A stretch of 39,189 bases of DNA from Candidatus Bipolaricaulota bacterium (GTDB lineage: Bacteria; Bipolaricaulota; Bipolaricaulia; UBA7950; UBA9294), in NCBI GenBank assembly GCA_022711155.1, contig JAKLFO010000003.1, positions 1 through 39,189 of the forward strand, read 5' to 3'. This document shows positions 1 through 7,439 of this stretch, one piece after another; position 1 is the stretch's first letter, and every line of letters begins with the position of its first letter. The notes beneath the pieces were generated by a model. The model saw nothing but the letters and a program-made list of their open reading frames with translations. It searched no databases and had not been told where the DNA came from. The position numbers and the translations under genes were made by a program.

Positions 1-1
1 G

Positions 2-949
2 GCAGCCATCGCCGTTCCTTGCTGGTGGGCCACGCGACGCATCTGGAGCTGGCTGTGGCCTGGCCGGAAGGGCGACCTGCCGTGGGTCGACCGCGTCGTC
101 GGGACGGTGGTCTGCCGGCCATCCGAGCTGGTGATGCCGACGAAGCCACGTCGCTGGTGGCAGACAAGTTGGGGCATCATGGCGCTTTTCCTCGTAGTCG
201 TTACCGTCTACGTGGGGGCGCTGACGACGCAGGTCAGTGTCGGCACGCTGATCCGTAGGGCGTCGTCGACGGGCTATTTCTGGCAGAGGCTCGCGACGCC
301 GGACTTCTCGTACTTCTTCCACCCCGATCCCGACCTCGGCGACACGATGCTGAACGCGATCATCCAGACGGTCTTCATGTCGCTGATGGCCACCGTGCTC
401 GGCGTCCTCTTCGCGTTCCCGCTCTCCTTCCTCGGCGCGCGGAATATGGTCACGAAGAATCGCCTCGGTTGGGGCGTGTACACGCTCATGCGCGCCTTCT
501 TCAACGTCGGGCGCTCTATCGAGCCGTTCGTGATGGCCGTCTTCTTCGGCGTCTGCGTCGGGTACGGACCGTTTGCCGGCGTGCTCGCCTTGTTCGTCCA
601 CACGATCGCCGCGCTCGGCAAGCTCTACTCGGAGCAGATCGAGTCGATCGATCCCGGCCCGGTGGAGGCGATCACGGCGTCCGGCGGCCGCCGGACGCAG
701 ATCCTGCGGTACGGCGTGATCCCTCAGGTGGTCCCGCCGTTCCTCGCGTTCACCCTCTACCGCTGGGACATCAACGTGCGCATGGCGACGATCATCGGCA
801 TCGTGGGCGGCGGCGGCATCGGCCGCTTCTTCAACTACTACAAGAACGAGCTTCGGTACCACGAGGTCGGGGCCGTCATCATCATCATCACGGTCGTCGT
901 CTGGGTGATGGACTACATCAGCGGCCGAGTGCGGGAGAGGATCACGTGA
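2..949 (+). CDS. phnE: PhnE-type ABC transporter permease (5' end cut by window edge)
   Basis: Inner-membrane permease of a phosphonate/phosphate-ester type ABC importer. After one N-terminal membrane segment (MALFLVVVTVYVGAL) come the helices typical of PhnE. The cytoplasmic EAA loop that contacts the ATPase reads EAITASGGRRTQILRYG, followed by VIPQ, and the family signature DINVRMATIIGIVGGGGIG is near the C-terminus. The same frame is open without a stop to the left edge. Its third codon positions there are much more GC-rich than in the other two frames, so the gene probably begins outside the window. Internal starts at 107 or 134 would give 280 or 271 residues, the usual PhnE size. Its TGA stop (947-949) overlaps the ATG of the next permease by one base. 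No PhnC or PhnD gene is visible; they may lie upstream. The true substrate is unknown. Family assignment is firm; the start is not. Confidence 0.88.
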   Translation, partial: AAIAVPCWWATRRIWSWLWPGRKGDLPWVDRVVGTVVCRPSELVMPTKPRRWWQTSWGIMALFLVVVTVYVGALTTQVSVGTLIRRASSTGYFWQRLATPDFSYFFHPDPDLGDTMLNAIIQTVFMSLMATVLGVLFAFPLSFLGARNMVTKNRLGWGVYTLMRAFFNVGRSIEPFVMAVFFGVCVGYGPFAGVLALFVHTIAALGKLYSEQIESIDPGPVEAITASGGRRTQILRYGVIPQVVPPFLAFTLYRWDINVRMATIIGIVGGGGIGRFFNYYKNELRYHEVGAVIIIITVVVWVMDYISGRVRERIT

Positions 950-2103
950 TGAACAACAGGTCACAGCTTCCCATTCGGGGTCGCGGAGCCGCGTCCGTTG
1001 CGCTTCGCCTGGCCGGCCGCGCGGCGGCGTGGTCCAAGCGGTTCTGGACAAGGGCTCTCATCTTCGCCATCGACGCCGCCTTCCTCGCCTACCTGTTCGT
1101 CATGGGTTCGTATGTGGTCACGCGCGTGGCGTCGGGCGTGGGCGCGTACCTCGCGATTCCGGGGGGCTTCGTCGTCGTCCTCGCGATTGCCGCTGCGCTC
1201 GTGTGGGGAGCCGTGGGGACTTCCGTCGGCCGCAAGGCCGTCCAGTTCCTGAGCGGCAAGGCCGCGCCCGCGACGGGAAACGCGGACGCGAACCGCGACG
1301 GGGCTCGTACCGCCGCGCCGCCGGCGCGCGTTCGCTGGTACCGCACAGTCTGGGGATGGAGTCTCATCCTGGCGCTCGTCGTCACCGTCGCCGCGGCCAC
1401 GGTCATCACGAGCGTCGACTTCTCGCGCCTCGTTCGGAGCTTCCCCGACGCAGCGAAAATCCTGCGCCGCATCGCGAGCCCGGACGGCTCGATCCTCGGA
1501 GACGTCGTTCGCCTGACGACCATCACGGTGTTCATGGGGCTCATGGCGACGCTCCTCGCCATCCCGTTCGCCGTCATTCTGAGCTTCCTCGGAGCGCGGA
1601 ACCTGACGCGCGGACCGATCGGGAGGCCGGTCTACGTCGTCGTGCGCGCGCTGACGAGCATCGTTCGCTCGATCGAACCGATCATCTGGGCCATCATCTT
1701 CGTCATCTGGGTACGGCCGGGTCCGTTCCCCGGACTTCTGGCGCTCTTCGTCTGCTCGATCGCCGATCTGACGAAGCTCTACTCCGAGCAGCTCGAGTCG
1801 ATCGACAAGGGACCCACCGAGGCGATCACGGCCGTCGGCGGCCGTCGCCTGCAGGTCCTGATCTACAGCATCGTCCCGCAGATCATCAACCCGTACCTCT
1901 CATTCACGCTGTACCGCTGCGACATCAATGTCCGCATGGGAACCGTCATCGGAATGGTCGGCGGCGGCGGGATCGGCATGCTCCTCATGCAGTACGTGCG
2001 CGTGAACGAGTGGGAGGAAGTCAGCATGTGCCTCGTGGCGATCATCGCCGTCGTCTGGTCGATCGACGTGTTGTCGGCGCGCCTTCGAGCCAGGCTCGCC
2101 TAG
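949..2103 (+). CDS. phnE: PhnE-type ABC transporter permease with long N-terminal extension
   Basis: Second permease of the same importer, 384 residues. The C-terminal 270 residues align with the first permease motif by motif: SFLGARNL, the EAA loop EAITAVGGRRLQVLIYS, and DINVRMGTVIGMVGGGGIG. Two consecutive phnE genes are a common arrangement for phosphonate importers, presumably giving a heterodimeric channel. Unusually, about 115 residues precede the PhnE core. They contain two hydrophobic segments (around residues 36-58 and 70-90) and an Ala/Arg/Asn-rich linker. The ATG at 949 overlaps the previous stop, so the two are translationally coupled; the adjacent GTG at 946 is an alternative start. 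The forward frame remains open far upstream of 949, but that stretch is the out-of-frame shadow of the first permease. Confidence 0.9.
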   Translation: MNNRSQLPIRGRGAASVALRLAGRAAAWSKRFWTRALIFAIDAAFLAYLFVMGSYVVTRVASGVGAYLAIPGGFVVVLAIAAALVWGAVGTSVGRKAVQFLSGKAAPATGNADANRDGARTAAPPARVRWYRTVWGWSLILALVVTVAAATVITSVDFSRLVRSFPDAAKILRRIASPDGSILGDVVRLTTITVFMGLMATLLAIPFAVILSFLGARNLTRGPIGRPVYVVVRALTSIVRSIEPIIWAIIFVIWVRPGPFPGLLALFVCSIADLTKLYSEQLESIDKGPTEAITAVGGRRLQVLIYSIVPQIINPYLSFTLYRCDINVRMGTVIGMVGGGGIGMLLMQYVRVNEWEEVSMCLVAIIAVVWSIDVLSARLRARLA

Positions 2104-2106
2104 GCG

Positions 2107-2122
2107 CCGCCCTGGCCGGCGG
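2107..2122. terminator. Short GC hairpin between convergent genes
   Basis: CCGCC and GGCGG can pair around a CTGGCC loop. They lie in the 19-base gap between the stop of the second permease and the stop of the reverse-strand small gene. There is no T-run on either side, so an intrinsic terminator is only a weak suggestion. Confidence 0.25.
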
Positions 2123-2338
2123 TCACTTCACGAGGTCCTCGAGATACTTCTGGATCTCCTCGAGGCCGTACATGGTCTTCATCGCCTTGTAGTCCTCGAG
2201 CCACGCACTCTCGATCGTGTCGTCGCGGCGGATCTCGATGTCCTTGATCCCCAACGCGGCAACCATCGTCTCGGCCTCTTGCTCGATTTGGCGGTCCTTC
2301 ACGCGGAAGAGAAACCTCGGGATGTGCACGGCGATCAC
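2123..2338 (-). CDS. Small hypothetical protein (68-71 residues)
   Basis: I do not recognise this protein. It is short, charged and soluble-looking. A basic N-terminal strand (HIPRFLFRVKDRQ) is followed by a mixed segment and a C-terminal helix ending in YGLEEIQKYLEDLVK. There is no signal peptide or membrane segment. The longest frame starts at a GTG (2338). A second in-frame GTG at 2329 has a well-spaced GAGG upstream and is the more likely start, giving 68 residues. The gene converges on the permease pair without overlap. Its composition is much more protein-like than that of the other frames here, and that is the main support for its being real. Confidence 0.6.
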   Translation of the reverse strand: MIAVHIPRFLFRVKDRQIEQEAETMVAALGIKDIEIRRDDTIESAWLEDYKAMKTMYGLEEIQKYLEDLVK

Positions 2339-2384
2339 CTCGCGGCGCGAGTATAGCCGAGCGTGCGCCGACGCGGCAGGCCCA

Positions 2385-2413
2385 TTGATCAGACGGCATG
2401 GCGGTCCTAGAAT
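2385..2413 (+). promoter_or_regulatory. Promoter of the nucleoside phosphorylase gene, nearly leaderless
   Basis: TTGATC (2385-2390), a 17-bp spacer and TAGAAT (2408-2413) form a good sigma-70-type promoter. The ATG at 2422 begins only 8 bases after the -10 element. Transcription would therefore start at or within a few bases of the initiation codon. Confidence 0.5.
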
Positions 2414-2421
2414 GCGAGACC

Positions 2422-3747
2422 ATGAACATCGTCGACGTCATCCGCAAGAAGCGCGACGGCGGGACCCTGACTCGAGAGGAGATCCAGTATTGGATCTCGG
2501 GCACTGTGTCCGGCGCGATCCCCGACTACCAAGTCTCGGCCCTCCTGATGGCGCTCTTCCTCCGCGGGATGAACGACGAGGAGGCGGCGACCCTCACGGA
2601 CGTGATGGCGCACTCCGGCTCGATGTTCACGCCGGACGACCTCGGCGGGTACACGGTTGACAAGCACTCAACCGGCGGCGTCGGCGACAAGACGACGCTC
2701 GTCCTCATCCCGCTCCTCGCTGCCGCCGGCCTCAAGGTGGGCAAGCTCTCCGGACGCGCCCTCGGGCACACGGGCGGGACGATCGACAAGCTCGAGTCGA
2801 TCCCCGGATTCCACACAAACCTCGAACGGCCGCGTTTCCTCGAACTCGTCCGCAAGACGGGCCTCGCCCTCGCCGATCACACCGCGGACATGGTCCCGGC
2901 AGACCGCATCCTCTACGAGCTGCGCGACGTGACGGCGACGGTCGACTCTCTGCCGCTCATCGTGGCTTCGATCATGTCGAAGAAGATCGCCGGCGGCGCG
3001 CAGGCGATCGTCATCGATGTCAAGACGGGGTCTGGGGCGTTCCTGCCGCGGCTCGAGGACTCACGCCGCCTCGCGCAGGCGCTCGTCGCCATCGGTTCGG
3101 CGCTGGGGCGCAAGATGGCGGCCGTGATCAGCGACATGTCCCAGCCGCTCGGACGGACGGTCGGCAATGCGCTCGAGGTGCGTGAAGCGATCGACACGCT
3201 CCGAGGGCGGGGGCCCGACGATCTCGCCGCCTTGTGCTGCGAGCTCGGCGCCGAGCTGCTCGTCTTCTCGGGAAAGGCCGAGGATCGCGCGTCGGCGGCC
3301 GCGGCCCTGGGCAAGCTGCTCGAGAACGGCGCGGCGCTCGCCAAGTTCCGTGAGTTGGTCGCGCACCAGGGAGGCGACGTCCGTGTCGTCGACGATCCGA
3401 GGCTCTTGCCCCAGGCGGCACGGCGCGTCGAAGTCCGCGCGCGGTCGGCCGGCGCGGTTCGCCGCCTCGACGCCCTGTCCGTCGGGCGCGCGGCCAACTT
3501 GCTCGGCGCCGGTCGGACGAAGAAGGAAGACGCCATCGATCCGGCCGTCGGAGTCGAGATCGCGAAGAAGATCGGGGACGCAGTCGAGAAAGCGGAGACG
3601 CTCGCGATCGTTCACGTGAACGACGAGGCGAACCTCGCCGAGGCGCTGCGAATGGTCGAGTCGGCCTACGACCTGGACTCGAGCGGCGCCCGACACGCTC
3701 CGCCGCCGCTCATCGTCGAGCGCATCCTGGGCGCTTCGCAGGCCTAG
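2422..3747 (+). CDS. Pyrimidine-nucleoside / thymidine phosphorylase
   Basis: Cleaves pyrimidine (deoxy)nucleosides with phosphate to the free base and (deoxy)ribose-1-phosphate, a cytosolic salvage or catabolic step. At 441 residues it has the usual length. The phosphate-binding stretch KHSTGGVGDK is at residues 81-90. The family signature SGRALGHTGGTIDKLE is at 110-125. The pyrimidine-contacting residues are R168 (in YELRDV), S183 and K187 (in SIMSKK). The C-terminal alpha/beta domain is present. The ATG at 2422 was chosen over an in-frame ATG at 2398 because the family N-terminus begins at MNIVDVIRKK and because the promoter overlaps the upstream codons. It ends tail to tail with cytidine deaminase, another pyrimidine salvage enzyme. 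The sequence alone does not decide between DeoA-type (thymidine) and Pdp-type (uridine plus thymidine) specificity. Confidence 0.93.
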   Translation: MNIVDVIRKKRDGGTLTREEIQYWISGTVSGAIPDYQVSALLMALFLRGMNDEEAATLTDVMAHSGSMFTPDDLGGYTVDKHSTGGVGDKTTLVLIPLLAAAGLKVGKLSGRALGHTGGTIDKLESIPGFHTNLERPRFLELVRKTGLALADHTADMVPADRILYELRDVTATVDSLPLIVASIMSKKIAGGAQAIVIDVKTGSGAFLPRLEDSRRLAQALVAIGSALGRKMAAVISDMSQPLGRTVGNALEVREAIDTLRGRGPDDLAALCCELGAELLVFSGKAEDRASAAAALGKLLENGAALAKFRELVAHQGGDVRVVDDPRLLPQAARRVEVRARSAGAVRRLDALSVGRAANLLGAGRTKKEDAIDPAVGVEIAKKIGDAVEKAETLAIVHVNDEANLAEALRMVESAYDLDSSGARHAPPPLIVERILGASQA

Positions 3748-4127
3748 GCTTCGAGCGAGAACGCGTCAGGGAGAAGTGCGGCAATCGTCGTGCGGACGAA
3801 CTCGCCCTTCGGGTTCCCCATGAGGATCTCGAGCCTCGGGGCGTGCTCGAACAGGACTTGCCGGCAGGCGCCGCACGGGCGGCAGTGGTCCGACGGGCAC
3901 GACACGGCGATCTTCACGAACTCGCGCTTGCCCTCGGAGATGGCCTTGAACACCGCAACGCGCTCGGCGCAGAGCGAGAGACCGTTCACCGAACTCTCGA
4001 CGTTGACGCCCGTCACGACGGTGCCGTCGGCGCAGAGAAGCGCCGCGCCCACGGGGAACTTCGAGTAGGGTGCGTGCGCGTTGCGCCGCACGTCGTTCGC
4101 CAGCTTCACGAGGTCTTGGTCGTTCAT
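3744..4127 (-). CDS. cdd: Cytidine deaminase
   Basis: Zinc enzyme that hydrolyses (deoxy)cytidine to (deoxy)uridine, which can feed the phosphorylase encoded opposite. At 127 residues it is the size of the homotetrameric bacterial enzymes. The catalytic CAE is at residues 53-55, with Cys53 as zinc ligand and Glu55 as general acid/base. The second zinc motif PCGACRQ has Cys85 and Cys88. The substrate-pocket residues VNVESS are at about 41-46. The ATG at 4127 shares one base with the TGA of the upstream secreted-protein gene, so it is the distal gene of the acyl-CoA synthetase operon. Its TAG and the TAG of the facing phosphorylase are the two strands of one CTAG (3744-3747). Confidence 0.95.
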   Translation of the reverse strand: MNDQDLVKLANDVRRNAHAPYSKFPVGAALLCADGTVVTGVNVESSVNGLSLCAERVAVFKAISEGKREFVKIAVSCPSDHCRPCGACRQVLFEHAPRLEILMGNPKGEFVRTTIAALLPDAFSLEA

Positions 4128-4972
4128 CAGAATCGGATCACCACTCCCACAGAACCTGACCACCCTCCGCCGCGGAGGTCCCACCATCCAACCCACTCGA
4201 CGATCGGCTCGCCGAAGTGCACCTCGGCGTACAGCCGCAGGAACGGCACGCCGAGTTCGATCCGCGCTCCGACGCGCGCCGCGAGCGTCGACCAGCGCAG
4301 CTGGTCGAGGTGAAGCTCGGCGAGCGCCGCATCGACTCCCTCGCCCCAGCCCGCCGGCACGTCGCGCGTCGCGTCCACCGTCACCGCGCCGCTCGTGTAC
4401 GCGAGCCCGGCGGACAGGTCGAGCGCCGCGATGAGGAGGTCGAATCGCTTCACCGCATCGACGGAAGCTGTCCACACGGAGAACTCGACGTCGAGGGCCA
4501 ACTCGGCCGCCTCGCCGCCGAGGTCGAACTCCACCTCAATGAGCGGGTCGGGAACGGGCACTCCGGAAGCGCCCGCGATCGCTCGCACGAGGGCGCTGTC
4601 GAGGAAGCCGCCGGAGAGGCGGATGCCGTCGACGACGAGGAGGGGGAGGCCGATCTCGACGCCGCCCCCCAGGAGAGGGAGGGGCAGGAGGGTGGGAAGA
4701 GCCGCCGCGGCCGTCGAGGCATCGGCGATCGCGAGGTCGAACTGGCTCTCGATCTCGACGAGCTCGCTGGGAGGCAGGCCCTGGTCAGCGAGAGCCTCGA
4801 GCAGCCGATCGGCGCCTCCCTCCAACGCAGCGGGGACCCTCGACAGGGTCCCCGCAACGTCCAGCGTGACGATCTCACACCCCAGATCGAAGCCGCCCGC
4901 CCACGCGCCCGCCGTCCCGAGAGAGAGGGCGAGAAGGGCAACCGTGGCGACCGCAGCTCTCCTGGAGATCAT
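4127..4972 (-). CDS. Secreted, probably outer-membrane beta-barrel-like hypothetical protein
   Basis: I do not recognise the family. The 281-residue product starts with a clear signal peptide (MISRRAAVATVALLALSLG, then AWA). It is rich in alternating hydrophobic strands. It ends in GWSGSVGVVIRF, where the final Phe and the alternating pattern resemble the last strand of outer-membrane beta-barrels. Two stretches rich in Leu, Gly and Pro lie near residues 90-115. The ATG at 4972 overlaps the synthetase stop by four bases (ATGA), and its own stop overlaps the cytidine deaminase start, so all three are translationally coupled. The link between a surface protein, an acyl-CoA synthetase and a deaminase is not obvious. 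Confidence 0.75.
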   Translation of the reverse strand: MISRRAAVATVALLALSLGTAGAWAGGFDLGCEIVTLDVAGTLSRVPAALEGGADRLLEALADQGLPPSELVEIESQFDLAIADASTAAAALPTLLPLPLLGGGVEIGLPLLVVDGIRLSGGFLDSALVRAIAGASGVPVPDPLIEVEFDLGGEAAELALDVEFSVWTASVDAVKRFDLLIAALDLSAGLAYTSGAVTVDATRDVPAGWGEGVDAALAELHLDQLRWSTLAARVGARIELGVPFLRLYAEVHFGEPIVEWVGWWDLRGGGWSGSVGVVIRF

Positions 4973-6594
4973 CGCCTGTCCCAGCCCTCCCACTCTTTTC
5001 GCTTGAGCTCGGCGCGCTTGATCTTCCCGCTCGCCGTCTTGGGGAGTTCGGTCACGTACTCGACGGCGCGCGGGTACTTGTACGGCGCCGTCACCTTCTT
5101 CACGTGATCCTGAAGTTCCTTCGTCAGCTCGTCGGACGGGGTGTAGCCTTTCGCCAGGACGATGAACGCCTTCACGATCTCCCCGCGCTCGCGGTGCGGC
5201 GCGGCCACCGCCGCCGCTTCCACCACCGCCGGATGGCTGACGAGCGCGTCTTCCACTTCGAACGGCCCGATGCGATAGCCCGACGTCAGCATGACGTCGT
5301 CGGCGCGGCCTTCGAAGAAGAAGTACCCGTCCGCGTCCGCCTTCGCGAGGTCGCCGGTCCGGTACCAGCCTCCGGAGAAGGCGTCCTTGTCCAGGTTGGG
5401 GGACTTCCAGTAGCCGTCGAAGATCGCCGGGTTGCCGGGCTTGAGGGCGATCTCGCCCACCTCGCCCTGCTGCACGGGGTTCCCCTTCTCGTCGATCAAC
5501 GTGACGCCGGAACCGGGCGTCGGCAGGCCCATCGCACCCGGCTTCACCGGCATTCCGGGCAGGTTGCAGACGAGGCAGACGCTCTCCGTCTGCCCGTACC
5601 CGTCGCGGATGGTCACGCCGAACGCACGCTTGAACGCCTCGATCGGCTCCACATTGAGCGGCTCGCCGGCCGAGAGCGCGTCTTTCAGGTAGATCTTGTG
5701 CTTGCCCATGTCGGGCACTTGCGCGAACAGCCGGTACTCGGTGGGCGTGCAGCAGAGCTTTGTCACCTTGTACTTCGCGAGGAGCTCGAGGTATCGCTCG
5801 CCGTCGAAGCGCCCGTTGTAGATCAGCTGGGTGGCGCCGGTCGTCAACGAGACGCCGACCGGGCTCCAGTACCACTTCGCCCACCCCGGCGCCGTGGTTC
5901 CCCACACGACGTCCGACTCGTCGGCGTCGTACCAGTACTTGGCCGTGATCCGGTTGTGGCAGTACATCCAGTGGTGCTTGTGCACGACAGGCTTGGGGTT
6001 TCCCGTGGTCCCCGAGGTGAAGTTGATCGTCATCGGATCCTCGGCGACGAGCGGCACCTTCCTGACCTTGGAACTTCCGGACTTCACCAGCTCGCCGAAC
6101 GACAGCCACCCCTTCTTCGGCTCGTCGGAGCCGATCAGGATGAAGATCTCGAGCGGGCACTGCCCCCGCACCGACTCGATCATGTCCGCCGTCGTGACGT
6201 CGGCGACGATGACGCGAGCGCCGGACGCTTGGGAGCGGTACAGGATCTCCTTCGCCTTCAGCATCTCGGAGCACGGCACCGCGACGCCCCCCGCAACGAA
6301 CGTGCCGAGCTGGGCGACGTGGGCCTCGGGGATGCGCGGCAGGATGTGCATCACCGGCTCGTGCTTCTTGAGGCCGAGCTTCATCAAGGAGTCGCCGAAA
6401 CGCAGCATCCCGTCGACCAGCTCGCCGTAGGTCATCTTCCTTGCATTCCCTTCGGCATCTTCCCACAGGACGGCGAGCTTGGCTGGGTTCTTCCGCGCGT
6501 GGCCCTCGACGACGTCGACGATGTTGTAGTTCGCAGGGACGTTCCAGACGAAATCCCTGACTTCTCTCTCGTAACTGGCCCTGTCGTAACGCAT
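4969..6594 (-). CDS. AMP-forming acyl-CoA synthetase, medium-chain/ACSM-like
   Basis: Activates a carboxylic acid through an acyl-adenylate to its CoA thioester in the cytosol. The core motifs of the ANL superfamily are present in order: the P-loop-like TSGTTGNPK at 193-201, YGQTE at 333-337, YRTGD at 411-415, GRADDVMLTSGYRIGP from 429, and the C-terminal catalytic lysine in PKTASGKIKR (Lys524). The overall pattern (MTYGEL, PGWAKWYWS, CCTPTEYRL) is closest to the medium-chain/ACSM type; the acid it prefers cannot be read off. The start was set at ATG 6594 because AAGGTGG lies eight bases upstream; a GTG at 6606 is possible but overlaps that site. It is the first gene of a three-gene coupled operon. 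Confidence 0.9.
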   Translation of the reverse strand: MRYDRASYEREVRDFVWNVPANYNIVDVVEGHARKNPAKLAVLWEDAEGNARKMTYGELVDGMLRFGDSLMKLGLKKHEPVMHILPRIPEAHVAQLGTFVAGGVAVPCSEMLKAKEILYRSQASGARVIVADVTTADMIESVRGQCPLEIFILIGSDEPKKGWLSFGELVKSGSSKVRKVPLVAEDPMTINFTSGTTGNPKPVVHKHHWMYCHNRITAKYWYDADESDVVWGTTAPGWAKWYWSPVGVSLTTGATQLIYNGRFDGERYLELLAKYKVTKLCCTPTEYRLFAQVPDMGKHKIYLKDALSAGEPLNVEPIEAFKRAFGVTIRDGYGQTESVCLVCNLPGMPVKPGAMGLPTPGSGVTLIDEKGNPVQQGEVGEIALKPGNPAIFDGYWKSPNLDKDAFSGGWYRTGDLAKADADGYFFFEGRADDVMLTSGYRIGPFEVEDALVSHPAVVEAAAVAAPHRERGEIVKAFIVLAKGYTPSDELTKELQDHVKKVTAPYKYPRAVEYVTELPKTASGKIKRAELKRKEWEGWDRR

Positions 6595-6622
6595 GGAGAT
6601 GACCACCTTGTCTAGCGAGGTT

Positions 6623-6651
6623 TTGCTTTGGTGCGGTGCACCTTATAGCAT
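6623..6651 (+). promoter_or_regulatory. Promoter of the forward operon (unknown protein-yigZ-ruvA-ruvX)
   Basis: TTGCTT (6623-6628), a 17-bp spacer and TAGCAT (6646-6651) lie 32 bases before the ATG at 6684. The -10 overlaps the -10 of the reverse-strand promoter for the acyl-CoA synthetase, so the two promoters probably compete. Confidence 0.5.
6630..6642. promoter_or_regulatory. Inverted repeat inside the divergent promoters
   Basis: GGTGC-GGT-GCACC is a perfect 5-bp inverted repeat. It sits between the -35 and -10 of the forward promoter and beside the -10 of the reverse one, a good place for an operator. No regulator is identified. Confidence 0.3.
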
Positions 6652-6671
6652 ACCCGCAAACCCTTTCGCAA
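6642..6671 (-). promoter_or_regulatory. Promoter of the acyl-CoA synthetase operon
   Basis: Read on the reverse strand: TTGCGA (6671-6666), an 18-bp spacer, then TATAAG (6647-6642). The synthetase ATG is at 6594, which leaves a leader of about 40 bases. Confidence 0.45.
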
Positions 6672-6683
6672 CAGGAGATCGAG

Positions 6684-7439
6684 ATGAATGCAACCGTGGT
6701 CCTCTGCTCCGCGGCGTCCAAGCGGTTGATCGCCAAGGGCGTCGCCGCGCACCCCAGCGTCAAGCGAGCTCTGGCCGAGGGGCGAGTGGTCATCACGCGA
6801 GGGACGACCAACGCGTTCGTGGCGGAGGAGCTGTGCGGCAAGGGAATCGATCGTGGCGCCTACGCCGCGGGGTTCATCGACCGCCGCTGGAACGTGAACG
6901 CACGCGTCGGCGAGACGGAGGAGATCGTCCTCGTCCGCGGAGCCGTGACGGACGAGACACCAGACCAGACGCTCGCCGCGCTCGCCGCAGGCGACGTCGT
7001 GATCAAGGGCGGCAACGCGCTGGACCCTTGGGGCATCGTGGGCGTGCTCCTCGCGTCGTCGGCCGGCGGCACCGTCGGCCGGTACGTCGCGGCGGCGACG
7101 GCACGAGGAGTGCAGCTTGTCCTCCCGATCAGCGTCTCCAAGTCCGTCCACACCTCGGTGATCGACCTGTCCCAGGAGATGGGAACGGGGCGCATCGCCC
7201 TGCACGATGGACTCGCCTGCGGCATCTTCCCGCTGCATGGGCTGGTCTTGACTGAAGTCGACGCGCTGCACCTCCTCTTCGGCGTCGATGCCGTGCACGT
7301 CGCGTCGAACGGCGTGGGCGCCGGCCTCGGCAGCACGTCTCTCCTCCTCTATGGAGAGGACGCCGCCGTGCGGAAGGCGTTCGACTTCGTCGGCACTCTG
7401 CGCGACGAGAAGGACGTCGAGCTGACCGGCCGCGCTTGA
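6684..7439 (+). CDS. Conserved-looking protein of unknown function
   Basis: 251 residues, no signal peptide or membrane segment, and not recognised. It reads like a soluble alpha/beta protein. The N-terminal strand NATVVLCSAASKRLIAKGV is followed by VVITRGTTNAFVAEEL, a central motif VVIKGGNALDPWGIVGVLL and a Gly-rich stretch SAGGTVGR. A late segment reads VASNGVGAGLGSTSLLLYG. The Gly-rich turns after hydrophobic strands suggest phosphate or nucleotide binding, but that is inference only. The start at 6684 is fixed by AGGAG seven bases upstream; an in-frame ATG at 6636 lies inside the promoter. It heads a forward operon whose next three genes overlap one another, so it is expressed together with RuvA and RuvX. 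Confidence 0.8.
   Translation: MNATVVLCSAASKRLIAKGVAAHPSVKRALAEGRVVITRGTTNAFVAEELCGKGIDRGAYAAGFIDRRWNVNARVGETEEIVLVRGAVTDETPDQTLAALAAGDVVIKGGNALDPWGIVGVLLASSAGGTVGRYVAAATARGVQLVLPISVSKSVHTSVIDLSQEMGTGRIALHDGLACGIFPLHGLVLTEVDALHLLFGVDAVHVASNGVGAGLGSTSLLLYGEDAAVRKAFDFVGTLRDEKDVELTGRA

Noticed and set aside
19-258. A 79-codon forward frame at the left edge as the tail of an upstream gene such as phnC
   Set aside because: It would overlap the permease by over 100 bases, shows no ABC-ATPase motif and has lower GC3 than the permease frame.
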